Origin: Pseudomonas sp. GD03919 | GTDB taxonomy: Bacteria > Pseudomonadota > Gammaproteobacteria > Pseudomonadales > Pseudomonadaceae | DNA: 64,000 nucleotides | NCBI RefSeq assembly: GCF_029814935.1 | Contig: NZ_CP104582.1 | Location: forward strand, 2,790,001 to 2,854,000 | Direction of reading: 5' to 3' | Shown: positions 9,583-18,084 of the stretch, piece by piece | How positions within the stretch are numbered: position 1 is the stretch's first letter | Layout: every line of letters starts with the position of its first letter | Position numbers and translations under genes: made by a program | The notes under the pieces: generated by a model | Databases searched by the model: none | What the model was told of the DNA's origin: nothing | Seen by the model: the letters and a program-made list of their open reading frames with translations, nothing else

Positions 9583-9602
9583 TAGGGTGCGCCGCGCGCA
9601 CC
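9583..9602. repeat. Short palindromic repeat, TAGGGTGCGC type
   Basis: TAGGGTGCGCCGCGCGCACC is a hairpin with the arms GGTGCGC/GCGCACC. A second copy with a different loop lies at 61588-61607 between cobU and cobQ. The shared arms show a dispersed intergenic repeat family. Confidence 0.6.
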
Positions 9603-9626
9603 TCCTTAGCGCTGGTGATTGCGACT

Positions 9627-10220
9627 CAACAACCACCGACTGAAGTCGGTGGGTTAGTGACTTACGGACTGAAAGTCCGGATACGCGTCGACTGAACGAC
9701 GCGTCGGATCAGTCAGGCTCCATCCTGAAATTATCGTTCGGGCTCGGCTCAAAATGATGCTCCAGATACTGCTTGATCATCTCTTCCGTCATCTGCCCAA
9801 CCGTCGCGCAAAAGTACCCGCGAGCCCAAAAATGCTGCCCCCAATAGCGCTTTTTCAGATGGGGAAACTCCTCGAAAAGCTTGCTCGCCGTACGCCCCTT
9901 GATCCGCCTCATGATCTCACTCGGCGCCAAATTCGGCGGACTGCTCACCAGAATATGCACGTGATCCTTGCTCACCACACCTTTCACAATCCGAATTTCA
10001 AATGCTTCGCACGTCTGTCTCACCAGCTCTCGCACTCGCTCAGCAACCTCACCGCTGAGCACCTTGTATCGGTATTTAGCCACCCAAACAAAGTGATACT
10101 CGATCTGGTAGACCGTATGACTGCCGTATCTGTAATCCATGCGCTTGCCCTCCAGCCCCGCATGGTGGCGCTAAAGCTCACCGGCTGAAAGCCGGTGGTT
10201 TTAACCTTTCGATGGAAAAT
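9627..10220 (-). mobile_element. IS200/IS605-type insertion sequence, apparently complete (594 bp)
   Basis: The element contains a single tnpA and subterminal hairpins at both ends: CACCGGCT/AGCCGGTG at 10179-10197 (left end, upstream of tnpA) and CCACCGAC/GTCGGTGG at 9633-9652 (right end). There are no terminal inverted repeats and no target duplication, as expected for this single-strand transposing family. The ends were set by rejoining the flanks: removal of 9627-10220 restores the DTW reading frame to a natural stop at 9606-9608. A shared T makes the ends uncertain by one base. In element orientation the host sequence before the left end is CTTT. Confidence 0.88.
9709..10140 (-). CDS. 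tnpA: IS200-type TnpA transposase (Y1 HUH)
   Basis: A 143-residue single-domain Y1 transposase. The HUH metal site reads DHVHILV (His-Val-His) near residue 62, and the nucleophile is the tyrosine in MIKQYLEHH near residue 122. Other family blocks are YHFVWVAKYRYKVL and RIKGRTASKLF. The enzyme acts as a dimer, cutting and joining single-stranded ends that carry subterminal hairpins. Length and motifs are complete. No tnpB/IscB accessory gene is present. The flanking ends described above identify a real insertion sequence, not a domesticated REP-associated transposase. Confidence 0.95.
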   Translation of the reverse strand: MDYRYGSHTVYQIEYHFVWVAKYRYKVLSGEVAERVRELVRQTCEAFEIRIVKGVVSKDHVHILVSSPPNLAPSEIMRRIKGRTASKLFEEFPHLKKRYWGQHFWARGYFCATVGQMTEEMIKQYLEHHFEPSPNDNFRMEPD

Positions 10221-10793
10221 AAAGACCTCTTCTCCCATCGCCGCGATCTGCCCTTCGATCAACGCGTCGAAGGGCCGCAGCAGCGCCTCGAACCCCTGCG
10301 GAGCCTCCAGCACATCCAGCGCGGCAACGATCGCCTCGATGGTCGACAGCGCCCTCTCTTCCGGCGCCTTGCGCAGACGGTAGCGCGACGGGGCCACGGC
10401 TCCCAGGCTCACGCGCGGCAACGTCGCCAGTAGCGGATTGAGATGCAGCAGCTTGCGCGCCTTGCGCCAGGTGCCGTCGGGAACCACCAGCAGCAAAGGC
10501 CTCTCATCAGTCGCATAAGCACTCAGGATGACGGACTCTTCACCGGGAAACAGCAGGCAGGCGCGATAATCAGAATGCGCAAGCAATGCCGGCAAATCAT
10601 CGAACACCTCACCGACACGCAGCTCCGCGTTGCGCAACCCAAGCGCAGCCAGACGAGCGGTATTGAGGGCATGGCCGACCTCGCTCGGGTGCTGCAGGAT
10701 GAGCACCCGGGTACGACTCTCAAGGTTGGGAATCAGCGGGCAGAGGCAGTGGCCAAGCGGGCGCTGGCAGCGGGAGCAGGTCGGACGAGGCAT
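10020..10793 (-). CDS. DTW-domain tRNA acp3U-type transferase, 3' end disrupted by IS200
   Basis: DTW proteins such as TapT transfer an aminocarboxypropyl group to uridine in tRNA; assignment to that exact reaction is by family. The N-terminal cysteine cluster CSRCQRPLGHCLC, LQHPSEVGHALNTARL and the namesake DGTW motif (near residue 106) are present. Host coding runs from 10793 to 10221 (191 codons, ending MGEEVF). The insertion then adds 66 foreign residues before a chance stop at 10020, giving 257 residues. The original last codons, encoding SRNHQR, lie at 9606-9626 beyond the element. The catalytic core is intact, so the protein may still work. Confidence 0.85.
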   Translation of the reverse strand: MPRPTCSRCQRPLGHCLCPLIPNLESRTRVLILQHPSEVGHALNTARLAALGLRNAELRVGEVFDDLPALLAHSDYRACLLFPGEESVILSAYATDERPLLLVVPDGTWRKARKLLHLNPLLATLPRVSLGAVAPSRYRLRKAPEERALSTIEAIVAALDVLEAPQGFEALLRPFDALIEGQIAAMGEEVFIFHRKVKTTGFQPVSFSATMRGWRASAWITDTAVIRSTRSSITLFGWLNTDTRCSAVRLLSECESW

Positions 10794-10875
10794 GCCGCGC
10801 AGTGTGCCAGAACACCGCTGCGACGCGTAGTGCGTATGCTATCCGGAAACCCTGGATTGCATACGCACAACGGGC

Positions 10876-12442
10876 TTAGCGGTTGAAGCGTTCGGCCAGA
10901 CTGTGCAGGTAATCAGCCATCTGCTCCAGCTCGCGATTGATGGCCGCGCCCTGGTGTGCCTGGCCAGCGCTGTGGTCGGAAAGCTGGGCGATGCGGGTGA
11001 TCTGCCGGCTGATATCCTCGGCTACATGACTCTGTTCTTCAGACGCTGCCGCCATTTGCTGACTCATGCCGGTAATGCGCGTCACGGCAGAACTGATGCC
11101 TTCCAGCGCATCCCGTACCGACTCGACACTCTCTACGCTGCCACGGGAAATTTCCTCTCCCTTTCCGGCGGTTAATACGGCGCGCTCGGCTCCTGCACGC
11201 AGCTCCGAGATGATCTGGTGGATCTGCTCGGTCGACTGGCGAGTGCGAGAAGCCAGTGATCGAACCTCATCGGCCACCACCGCGAACCCACGTCCCTGCT
11301 CGCCCGCTCGCGCAGCTTCGATCGCGGCATTGAGTGCCAGCAGATTGGTCTGCTCGGCAATCGAGGTGATCACATCGGCGACACTGCCGATGGACTGGGT
11401 GGAGTTGGCCAGCTCGTTGACCGCCTGGCCGATATCGTTGACGGCCTTGGCCATCTGCCGCATGGAGTCGAGACTGCCGACGGCCAGATCACGTCCCTCA
11501 CGCGCCAGACGGTCCGCCTCCTCGGCAGCATGCGAGGTGTTCTGTACGTTGTGCGAGACCTCCTGAATGGTGGCGGCCATTTCATTGATAGCGGTCGCCG
11601 ACTGATCCGTCTCGGCCCGTTGCTGGTCCAGCAACTCGGCACCCGCACTGGCCAGTTGGGCAGCCTGCGCAGCTCGCCGCTTGACGTTTTCACCTGCATC
11701 TTCTAAGGCGCGTCAACGCGGTCTGCAAACGAGCCTCCTCACTGATCATGGCCATATCCAGCAGCGCCTGCGCGCCCCGGTTGTCGCTGTAGGTCAGGGC
11801 CACCAACTCACTGGTGAAAGCCTTGGGATGTTCGGCGAGGGTATGCAAGATCAACGTGCGGCTGCGATGCAACTGATAAGCGCCCAACGCAATCATCATG
11901 GCGATGGTAACGCCGACCAGCAGTCCGCCCGTCATGAAATGCTCGGCTAACAGAATGAGCGCGGCAACCAGGATCAGCGGCCAGGAACGCACCAGACTGT
12001 AGGTCCAGCGTTCAATCGCCGGCACCGCAGGCTTGCCCTCACGCAAACGGGCATAAAGCTTCTCCGCGCGCTGCTTCTGCGCCTGGGTCGGTAGCGAGCG
12101 TACCGACTCATAACCAACCATGCGCCCGCCTTCATAAACTGGCGTCACATAGGCACTGACCCAGTAGAAATCACCATTCTTCGCCCGGTTCTTGACGATA
12201 CCCATCCAGGGTTTGCCCTGCTTGATGGTGTCCCACATATGCCCGAATACTGCCGGCGGCATATCCGGGTGACGTACAAGATTGTGGGGCTGGCCAATCA
12301 GTTCCTCGCGGGTGAAACCACTGATCTCGACAAACGCATCATTGCAATAGGTAATCCGGCTATCCATGTCGGTCGTGGAAATAAGGCGACCGTCCGCAGG
12401 AAACGTGCGTTCACGTTGGGTCACGGGCAAGTTCTGGCGCAT
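10876..12442 (-). pseudogene. aer: Aer-type PAS chemoreceptor with one-base frameshift
   Basis: Aer senses redox/oxygen through an FAD-PAS domain and signals to CheA/CheW. The first frame (12442 to about 11705) encodes MRQNLPVTQRERTFPADGRL, the PAS domain (TYCNDAFVEISGFTREELIG), a long hydrophobic hairpin (SWPLILVAALILLA onward) and HAMP-like sequence. The frame then ends at TRLRRCR-stop. The second frame (down to 10876) resumes with [21 protein letters not shown] and holds the signalling domain with the hairpin tip [20 protein letters not shown]. Removing T at 11704 joins the two as [12 protein letters not shown] and yields 521 residues, the size of Pseudomonas Aer. It is either a recent mutation or an assembly error. 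No good ribosome site precedes the ATG. Confidence 0.85.
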
Positions 12443-12813
12443 TCGGAGGTGTCTCAGTGGGTAAGAGATACTGCTTTCTTCTAGAAGAAGTAGTAGTAGC
12501 ACAGCGCCAGAGGAGCGCTAATCAGCGATTAGGCGCAGAGCCTGATGAACAGTGCGTATCAGGCTTTCGGCTGGCACCATGAAGTCTTTAACAGTGTTCT
12601 GGATCGAGTTGAGCCTTCAGCAGATCACAACATATCGGATAGAAGCTCACGGTTTTCATCCCGATACGAAAGCAGACAAAACGACGCCTACCGTGCAGAC
12701 GCGCCCAGTCATGCTGAACCCAATAAGAGTGGCCTGAACGGCATGAAAAAGTAGACGCTCAGTCAGAGCTGATAGGCACTTGGCTCAAGGCCCATCGGCT
12801 CAACTGACGAGTT
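12443..12813. other. 371-base gap with two hairpins, no gene recognised
   Basis: Upstream of aer there are two adjacent stems: GCGCTAATC/GATTAGGCGC (12515-12536) and GCCTGAT/ATCAGGC (12540-12564). An open plus-strand frame of 69 codons (12545-12754) has no good start context, no recognisable domain and unusual codon use, so it is not called. The aer promoter should lie here. I did not find a clear ANR box (TTGAT-N4-ATCAA). Confidence 0.5.
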
Positions 12814-12945
12814 TCAGCGACGCTGACGTGCTTCGCGCCGCAGGCGCTCCTGCTCGGCTTCACTAATGCGAATCGGCTGAGGTTGCGGGACGAGGCCGAG
12901 GGCCTGCAGCAGGGCTTGCAGTTGTTCTTGCAGCTTGGCGAGCAT
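12814..12945 (-). CDS. Small 43-residue conserved-looking protein between aceK and aer
   Basis: The ORF begins with ATG at 12943-12945, eight or nine bases after a strong AGGAGGT, and ends TGA at 12814. The product is amphipathic then basic: it opens MLAKLQEQLQALLQALGLVP, continues PQPQPIRISEAEQERLRR and ends EARQRR. The leucine/glutamine heptad pattern predicts a short coiled coil. GC-rich third positions and the Shine-Dalgarno sequence support coding. It lies 87 bases downstream of the aceK stop side, reading the same way as aceK and aer. Function unknown. Confidence 0.68.
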   Translation of the reverse strand: MLAKLQEQLQALLQALGLVPQPQPIRISEAEQERLRREARQRR

Positions 12946-13032
12946 GGGTACGACCTCCTGCCAAGTAAAGGGAAGAGCCAGCGGCTCACCTGTAAGATTA
13001 GGCCGGGCAAGGCGGATTTCAACCAGCCGCCG

Positions 13033-14751
13033 TCAAATCACCGGACTCTTGCGTCGATACGGGAATACGTCGATCACCTTGCCCGCCCGAATCGCCTCCT
13101 GCAATTGTTTCCAGTAATCGGCGTCATAGAGATTGCCATGCAACTGGCTGAACAGCCGGCGCTGCTTGATATCGGCGAACAGGAACGGCGGAAACTCCTC
13201 GGGGAACACGTCCATCGGCCCCACCGAATACCAGGGTTCTGAACTCATTTCGTCCTCGGGAAAACGCGGCGGCGGGATGCGGCGGAAGTTCACTTCGGTG
13301 AGAAAGCAGATCTCGTCGTAGTCGTAGAACACCACGCGGCCATGGCGGGTGACACCGAAATTCTTCAGCAACATGTCGCCAGGGAAGATATTGGCCGCCG
13401 CCAGTTGTTTGATGGCCAGGCCGTAGTCATCCAGTGCTTCGCGCACCTGCGCTTCGTTGGCACTCTCCAGGTAGAGGTTCAGCGGCGTCATGCGCCGCTC
13501 GGTCCAACAGTGGCGCACCAGCACGGTGTCACCCTCCACCACCACAGTGGACGGTGCCACCTCGAGCAACTCGGCCAGGCACTCAGGCTCGAACTTGGCC
13601 TTGGGAAAACGGAAGTCGGCGAACTCCTGGGTATCGGCCATGCGCCCTACGCGGTCGACGCTTTTCACCAGGCGATACTTCTCGATCACCGTCTTGCGGT
13701 CCACCGTCTTGGCGTGGGCGAAGCGGTCCTTGATGATCTTGAACACGGTATTGAAGCCCGGCAGGGTGAACACGCTCATGACCATGCCGCGTACCCCCGG
13801 CGCCATGATGAAGCGATCATCGGTGCCGGCCAGATGGCCGATCAGCGCGCGGTAGAACTCGGATTTGCCATGCTTGTAGAAGCCGATCGAGGTGTACAGC
13901 TCGGCGATGTGCTTGCCCGGCAGGATGCGCTTGAGAAAGCCGACGAACTCCGCCGGAATGGCCACGTCCACCATGAAATAGCTGCGGGTGAAGGAGAAGA
14001 TGATCGACACCTCCGCCTCGTCGGTGATCGCCGCATCGACCTGGATGCCCTGACCTTCACGGTGCAGCAGCGGGATTGCCAGGGGCCACTGCTCCTCGCG
14101 GTTATAGATGCGCCCGATCAGGTAGGCGCCCTTGTTGCGATACAGCACCGAGGAAAACAGCTCGATGCACAGCGCCGGGTCCTTGCACACCCAGTCCGGC
14201 AGGCTGGCACGCAGTTGCTCCTCCAGGCGCAGCAAGTCACGCGGCAGGTCTTCGTAGGGCACGTCAAACCGGTAATCGTCGAAGATTGCCTGCAATGCCG
14301 GCAGTAATTCGCCTGCAGGTCGATAGCTGCGTATCTGGACGGCACCGGGCTGGTTGCGCAGCGACGGCCGCGTAGTGTGGATGAACATGCAGCCATCGCT
14401 GATCTGGTCATGGCTGAACAGGCTGCAGAAGATCGAGTTGAACCAGGTTTCCGCCAACTCGTCATCGAAACGCAGGTCGATCAGGGCGATATAGGCGCTC
14501 TTGACCAGCGGCCACTGCCCGACTTCCAGCAGCGACGCATCGAACCCTTGCAGCAGACGCTCGCGGGTCTCGGCGACCTTGTCTTCGTAGAGGTTGATAC
14601 GCGCAGCCGAGGCTTGCTGCGCCTCCTGCCACTGTGCCTGCTCGAAGCGTACCCGCGCGCCATCGGTGATCTGGCGAAAATGCTCGCGATAGTCGTCGAA
14701 GCCATCGAGGATCAGACGCGCGATCTCGCTGGCCGGCCATTGCTGTCTCAT
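13033..14751 (-). CDS. aceK: Isocitrate dehydrogenase kinase/phosphatase
   Basis: AceK phosphorylates isocitrate dehydrogenase to divert carbon into the glyoxylate shunt during growth on acetate or fatty acids, and removes the phosphate when glucose-type carbon returns. The 572-residue length is standard. The N-terminal regulatory half ([19 protein letters not shown]) is followed by the kinase-like half with the ATP-binding region around [28 protein letters not shown], the catalytic [20 protein letters not shown] block (about 465-485) and the end [14 protein letters not shown]. It is monocistronic or followed by the 43-codon gene. Confidence 0.97.
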   Translation of the reverse strand: MRQQWPASEIARLILDGFDDYREHFRQITDGARVRFEQAQWQEAQQASAARINLYEDKVAETRERLLQGFDASLLEVGQWPLVKSAYIALIDLRFDDELAETWFNSIFCSLFSHDQISDGCMFIHTTRPSLRNQPGAVQIRSYRPAGELLPALQAIFDDYRFDVPYEDLPRDLLRLEEQLRASLPDWVCKDPALCIELFSSVLYRNKGAYLIGRIYNREEQWPLAIPLLHREGQGIQVDAAITDEAEVSIIFSFTRSYFMVDVAIPAEFVGFLKRILPGKHIAELYTSIGFYKHGKSEFYRALIGHLAGTDDRFIMAPGVRGMVMSVFTLPGFNTVFKIIKDRFAHAKTVDRKTVIEKYRLVKSVDRVGRMADTQEFADFRFPKAKFEPECLAELLEVAPSTVVVEGDTVLVRHCWTERRMTPLNLYLESANEAQVREALDDYGLAIKQLAAANIFPGDMLLKNFGVTRHGRVVFYDYDEICFLTEVNFRRIPPPRFPEDEMSSEPWYSVGPMDVFPEEFPPFLFADIKQRRLFSQLHGNLYDADYWKQLQEAIRAGKVIDVFPYRRKSPVI

Positions 14752-14873
14752 ACACCTGCCTCATGAGTGCACAGAATGAGCCGAGCTTAGCCGACAAAGC
14801 AGGCCAGGTGCCGTTCGGGAATGCTCGAAAGTGGGCCGAACCGCACCTGTAGCCAAGGGCCGAGTGCATACGC

Positions 14874-16139
14874 CTACCCTGCGATCGCCTTGTGCTGCTG
14901 GGCAATACGCTTGACCAGATACTCGGCATCGCGAGCAATCCCTGAAAAACGCCCCGACCCCCAGGTGTGCAGCCATGGCAAACCGAGGAAATACAGTCCG
15001 GAAACCGAGGTGACACCACGGCTATGCACCGGATGACCGCGGCCATTGAATACCCCGGCATCGATCCAGGAAAAATCCGGGCTGAAACCGATGCACCAGA
15101 TGATGCTGGTGATGCCAGCCTGCCGCAGATTCAACTCGGTTGGCACCTGATGCGGGCGCCACACCGGCTGGTAGGTCTCACCGGGCGGCGCATCGATACC
15201 CTTCTCGGCGATGTAGGCATCGATGCTGGCGTTGATCCGGTTATACACCGCATCGGCGGCATCCAGCCTGGCTTGCAGATCGTCGCTGAAGCTCAGGGTC
15301 TCACCTTCGAGGCCCTGCAGCAGGCCGAACAACTGCATGCCTTCGAGGGCGAACTTGCGCAGGTCGATATCACGCCCGCCATCGCGACCGGTGACATAGT
15401 GGTTGGTGTTGTCACGCACGCCTTCGCGCAGCGGATGCTGGTCGACCCCGATGTCGTAGTAGCCCATGTCCGCCAGCCAGTCGACCACGTCGCGGCCACG
15501 GTGAAAGCGCGCACAACGCGGGGCATCACCGACGGCCAGATACACCTTGCGTCCAGCCAGGTGCAAATCCTCAGCGATCTGCGCGCCGGATTGCCCCGAG
15601 CCAACCACCAGCACGTTGCCCTCGGGCAGCGCCTGCGGGTTGCGATACTGCTCGGAATGCAACTGAACGATGTCCATCGGCAAACGCTCGGCCAGACGCG
15701 GAATGATCGGCACGTGATAACCGCCAGAGGCGACGATGACTTGATCGGCGGTAAATTCGCCAACGCTGGTCTGCACCGCATAACCACCTTGCGGGCGTTG
15801 CGTCACACGCTGCACCGCGACCCCCTCGCGAACCGGCGCATTGACGCTGCGGATGAAGCCGTCGAGGTAATCGATGATTTCCTCACGCTTCATGAAACCG
15901 TGCGGGTCGTCTCCGGCATAGGGGTAACCCGGCAGCGCACACTGCCAGTTCGGCGTGACCAGGCAGAAGGCATCCCAGCGCTGGGTACGCCAGCTATGGG
16001 TGAGGCTGTGCTTTTCCAGCAGCAGATGATCGATACCCTGCTGCTGCAGGTAGTAACTGGCCGACAGACCGGCCTGCCCCCCACCGACAATGATGACCTG
16101 ATGATGGGGAACCTGTACGGATTTGAGATGACTGGGCAT
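14874..16139 (-). CDS. nitH: NitH: flavin-dependent monooxygenase/oxidoreductase of Nit1C cluster
   Basis: A 421-residue FAD/NADPH enzyme of the MSMEG_0569 family. The FAD site is GGGQAGLSASYYLQQQGI near the N-terminus and the NADPH site is LVVGSGQSGAQIAEDL near residue 160. The ATG at 16139 was chosen because GAGGAG lies eight bases upstream; an in-frame ATG 13 codons earlier lacks this. It is the last gene of the nit operon, 39 bases after nitG. The substrate is unknown; oxidation of a nitrile-derived or amino-acid-like intermediate is an inference from the cluster. Confidence 0.88.
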   Translation of the reverse strand: MPSHLKSVQVPHHQVIIVGGGQAGLSASYYLQQQGIDHLLLEKHSLTHSWRTQRWDAFCLVTPNWQCALPGYPYAGDDPHGFMKREEIIDYLDGFIRSVNAPVREGVAVQRVTQRPQGGYAVQTSVGEFTADQVIVASGGYHVPIIPRLAERLPMDIVQLHSEQYRNPQALPEGNVLVVGSGQSGAQIAEDLHLAGRKVYLAVGDAPRCARFHRGRDVVDWLADMGYYDIGVDQHPLREGVRDNTNHYVTGRDGGRDIDLRKFALEGMQLFGLLQGLEGETLSFSDDLQARLDAADAVYNRINASIDAYIAEKGIDAPPGETYQPVWRPHQVPTELNLRQAGITSIIWCIGFSPDFSWIDAGVFNGRGHPVHSRGVTSVSGLYFLGLPWLHTWGSGRFSGIARDAEYLVKRIAQQHKAIAG

Positions 16140-16178
16140 TGCACGCTCCTCGGGTAACTGGTGCGATGGAAAGGACAT

Positions 16179-16496
16179 CTAGAAAGAGCTCCAGCCGCTG
16201 TTGACCTGACCGGCATGGGCCGTTTGCATATCGAGAATCTGCACCTGGCCACCTTCGAAGCCGCGCGCGTGGTATCGCAGGGCGCTCAGGGTGTCCATGG
16301 CCGAACTGCAGTAGAAGCCTTTGACATCCTTGACCCGCTCGGAAGCCGCATTGAGGGCGTTCTCGGCACGCAGGATGAAATCCTCGAGTGCGTAGCTGGA
16401 GCCCGCGCAGAGGTGCTCGTAGATGATGGTGGACGGTGAATAACCGGACATTTCCTGGCCATCGGGCCAGCGCAGTTTGAAGTTGACGGCAGGCAT
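16179..16496 (-). CDS. nitG: NitG: MSMEG_0570 family small protein of Nit1C cluster
   Basis: A 105-residue cytoplasmic protein with no signal or membrane segment. The start MPAVNFKLRWPDGQEMSGYS and the acidic/tryptophan-poor helical middle match the small 'nitrogen starvation response' family that is always found in Nit1C clusters. It begins one base after the nitF stop, so the two are probably translationally coupled. No catalytic motif is evident. A role as a binding partner or carrier for the pathway is only a guess. Confidence 0.85.
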   Translation of the reverse strand: MPAVNFKLRWPDGQEMSGYSPSTIIYEHLCAGSSYALEDFILRAENALNAASERVKDVKGFYCSSAMDTLSALRYHARGFEGGQVQILDMQTAHAGQVNSGWSSF

Positions 16497-16497
16497 C

Positions 16498-17520
16498 TCA
16501 GTACTCCTCGCTTATAGGGGTGGATTGGGTGAAACCGGTGAATGGGCGTTGCCCGAGATTCCAGAACTCCATGACCTCGCCGCCCACCCCGACCTGCAGA
16601 CTGGCGCTGTCGTCGATCTGACCAATGCGCGCACAGGTCAGCCCCTCCAGGGCGAAGGCGGTGTGCACGTCGGCCCAGGCGCTTTCCTCCAGGGTCAGCA
16701 AAAAGCCATAACTGGGAAACGCCTGCAGCCAGCGCAGCAGGTCGCCGTCGTCCGGGCACGGCAATCCATCGAGTTCAAGCCTAGCGCCACAGCCGGTCGG
16801 CTCCAGCAGCATCAGCAGAGTGCCCAATAGCCCGGCGTTGCTGATGTCCTTGGCGGCGGCAAGCAAGCCGCCCTCGGCCAGACGCGGTAGCACATCGAGC
16901 TGGCTGCGCAGGCGCTCGCCGGAACGTTTCTCGAAGGCTTTCCAATAGGGCACGCCGGGGTGCCAGCGGCCATCCAGATCCACGGCCATCGCCAGTACCT
17001 GACCAGGCGCGACATGCAGGGTGGAGAGCAGCCGGTGAGCGATGCCGGTGATGGCCACCGCCAAGCCAGCACGGGCATCGGCGCCCTGATGGGTATGCCC
17101 GCCGGCCAGTAGCAGGCCATAGGCCTGGCAGGCCTCGCGAATGCCCTGAAGCAACTGCTCGGCCTTGTCCTCGTCATGGTGCCAGTAGGCATTGACCACT
17201 GCCGTGGGACGCCCGCCCATGGCGGCGATATCGCTGACGTTGGCCATCACCGCCGACCAGCCGGCGAACCAGGGGCTGGATTCGACGAAGGCCGGTAACA
17301 TGCCTTCGATGGCCAACAACTGGTAATGCTCGCCGCAACGTATGGCCGCCGTGTCATCGCCGGGCAGTGCATAACGGGCATCACCCTGCGGCAGCGAGCC
17401 AGATAACCCCTGGGCCGGTCGCTGAATGGCCTGCTTGGCGCGCATCGCCGGGGTGTCGTGCAGTGCCGCGAGCAGTTCGCTCAGGCCAGTGGCTGGGGTC
17501 TTGCGCAATGCCTCAGCCAT
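16498..17520 (-). CDS. nitF: NitF: AIR-synthase-like (PurM/ThiL fold) protein, sll0787 family
   Basis: A 340-residue ATP-dependent enzyme of the PurM superfamily. GDDTAAIRCGEHYQLLAIEGM provides the acidic metal/ATP motif, followed by MANVSDIAAMGGRPTAVVNAYW and LLLAGGHTHQGADARAGLAVAI, which correspond to the conserved PurM/SelD/ThiL glycine-rich strands. Members activate a substrate by phosphorylation. The substrate here is unknown. Its start overlaps the end of nitE by eight bases, which indicates coupled translation. Confidence 0.88.
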   Translation of the reverse strand: MAEALRKTPATGLSELLAALHDTPAMRAKQAIQRPAQGLSGSLPQGDARYALPGDDTAAIRCGEHYQLLAIEGMLPAFVESSPWFAGWSAVMANVSDIAAMGGRPTAVVNAYWHHDEDKAEQLLQGIREACQAYGLLLAGGHTHQGADARAGLAVAITGIAHRLLSTLHVAPGQVLAMAVDLDGRWHPGVPYWKAFEKRSGERLRSQLDVLPRLAEGGLLAAAKDISNAGLLGTLLMLLEPTGCGARLELDGLPCPDDGDLLRWLQAFPSYGFLLTLEESAWADVHTAFALEGLTCARIGQIDDSASLQVGVGGEVMEFWNLGQRPFTGFTQSTPISEEY

Positions 17521-18073
17521 GACGCCGCTCCTTTAGGGGCAGCAACGACACCTCGCGTGGCATGAAGGGATAGCGCGCCAGGTTCGCCTGCATCAGCACG
17601 TGCTCGCGCTCGAGCAATTGCAACGACCGCAAACTCTGCCAGTGCAGGCCGTGGAACCAGGCTTCGTTGTGCGCCTGCACGGTGGCCAGAAAGGTGTGAC
17701 AGCCCAGCTCGATAGCTCGTGACACCGCCTCGTTGACCAGCGCCTTGCCGATCATGCCGTGGCGGCGATAGTCGCGCTCCACGCACAGACGGCCGCCATA
17801 CCACAGCCCCGGCGCCTGCTCGTAGATGCGTACCGCACCGACCACCCGGTCGGCTACGCCACAGTTGTAGGCGACGGCAACGATCGGCAGGGCCTGGAAG
17901 TCGTGCGTATCACGATCCTGGGCGAACAGCCCCTGCTCGTCGGCGAAGACCGCACGGCGCAAGCGGTAGTAGGCTTCCCGCTCCCAGCGCTCGGTGGCAG
18001 GCTTGACCAGCAGATCGCCGGTGAGGAAGTCGCGAAAGGTGTCGTCATTCAAGGCAAAGGCATGCTCGGCCAT
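17513..18073 (-). CDS. nitE: NitE: GNAT-family N-acetyltransferase, MSMEG_0567/sll0786 type
   Basis: A 186-residue acyltransferase. The acetyl-CoA loop is visible as CVERDYRRHGMIGKALVNEA (R-x-x-G-x-G/A variant) near residues 100-120, preceded by YYRLRRAVFADEQGLF, a substrate-site helix. The start MAEHAFALNDDTFRDFL was preferred to an ATG 16 codons upstream that overlaps nitD. It lies between nitD (11-base gap) and nitF (8-base overlap). The acceptor is unknown; in this cluster it could acylate an amine made downstream of the nitrilase. Confidence 0.87.
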   Translation of the reverse strand: MAEHAFALNDDTFRDFLTGDLLVKPATERWEREAYYRLRRAVFADEQGLFAQDRDTHDFQALPIVAVAYNCGVADRVVGAVRIYEQAPGLWYGGRLCVERDYRRHGMIGKALVNEAVSRAIELGCHTFLATVQAHNEAWFHGLHWQSLRSLQLLEREHVLMQANLARYPFMPREVSLLPLKERRHG

Positions 18074-18084
18074 GGTCGTTTCCC

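Noticed and set aside
9709..10140. Domesticated REP-associated transposase (RAYT)
   Set aside because: The element has both subterminal hairpins and its removal restores the DTW gene exactly, which fits a normal mobile IS200.
12545..12754. 69-codon plus-strand open frame
   Set aside because: No ribosome site, no domain and atypical codon use; it overlaps hairpins upstream of aer.
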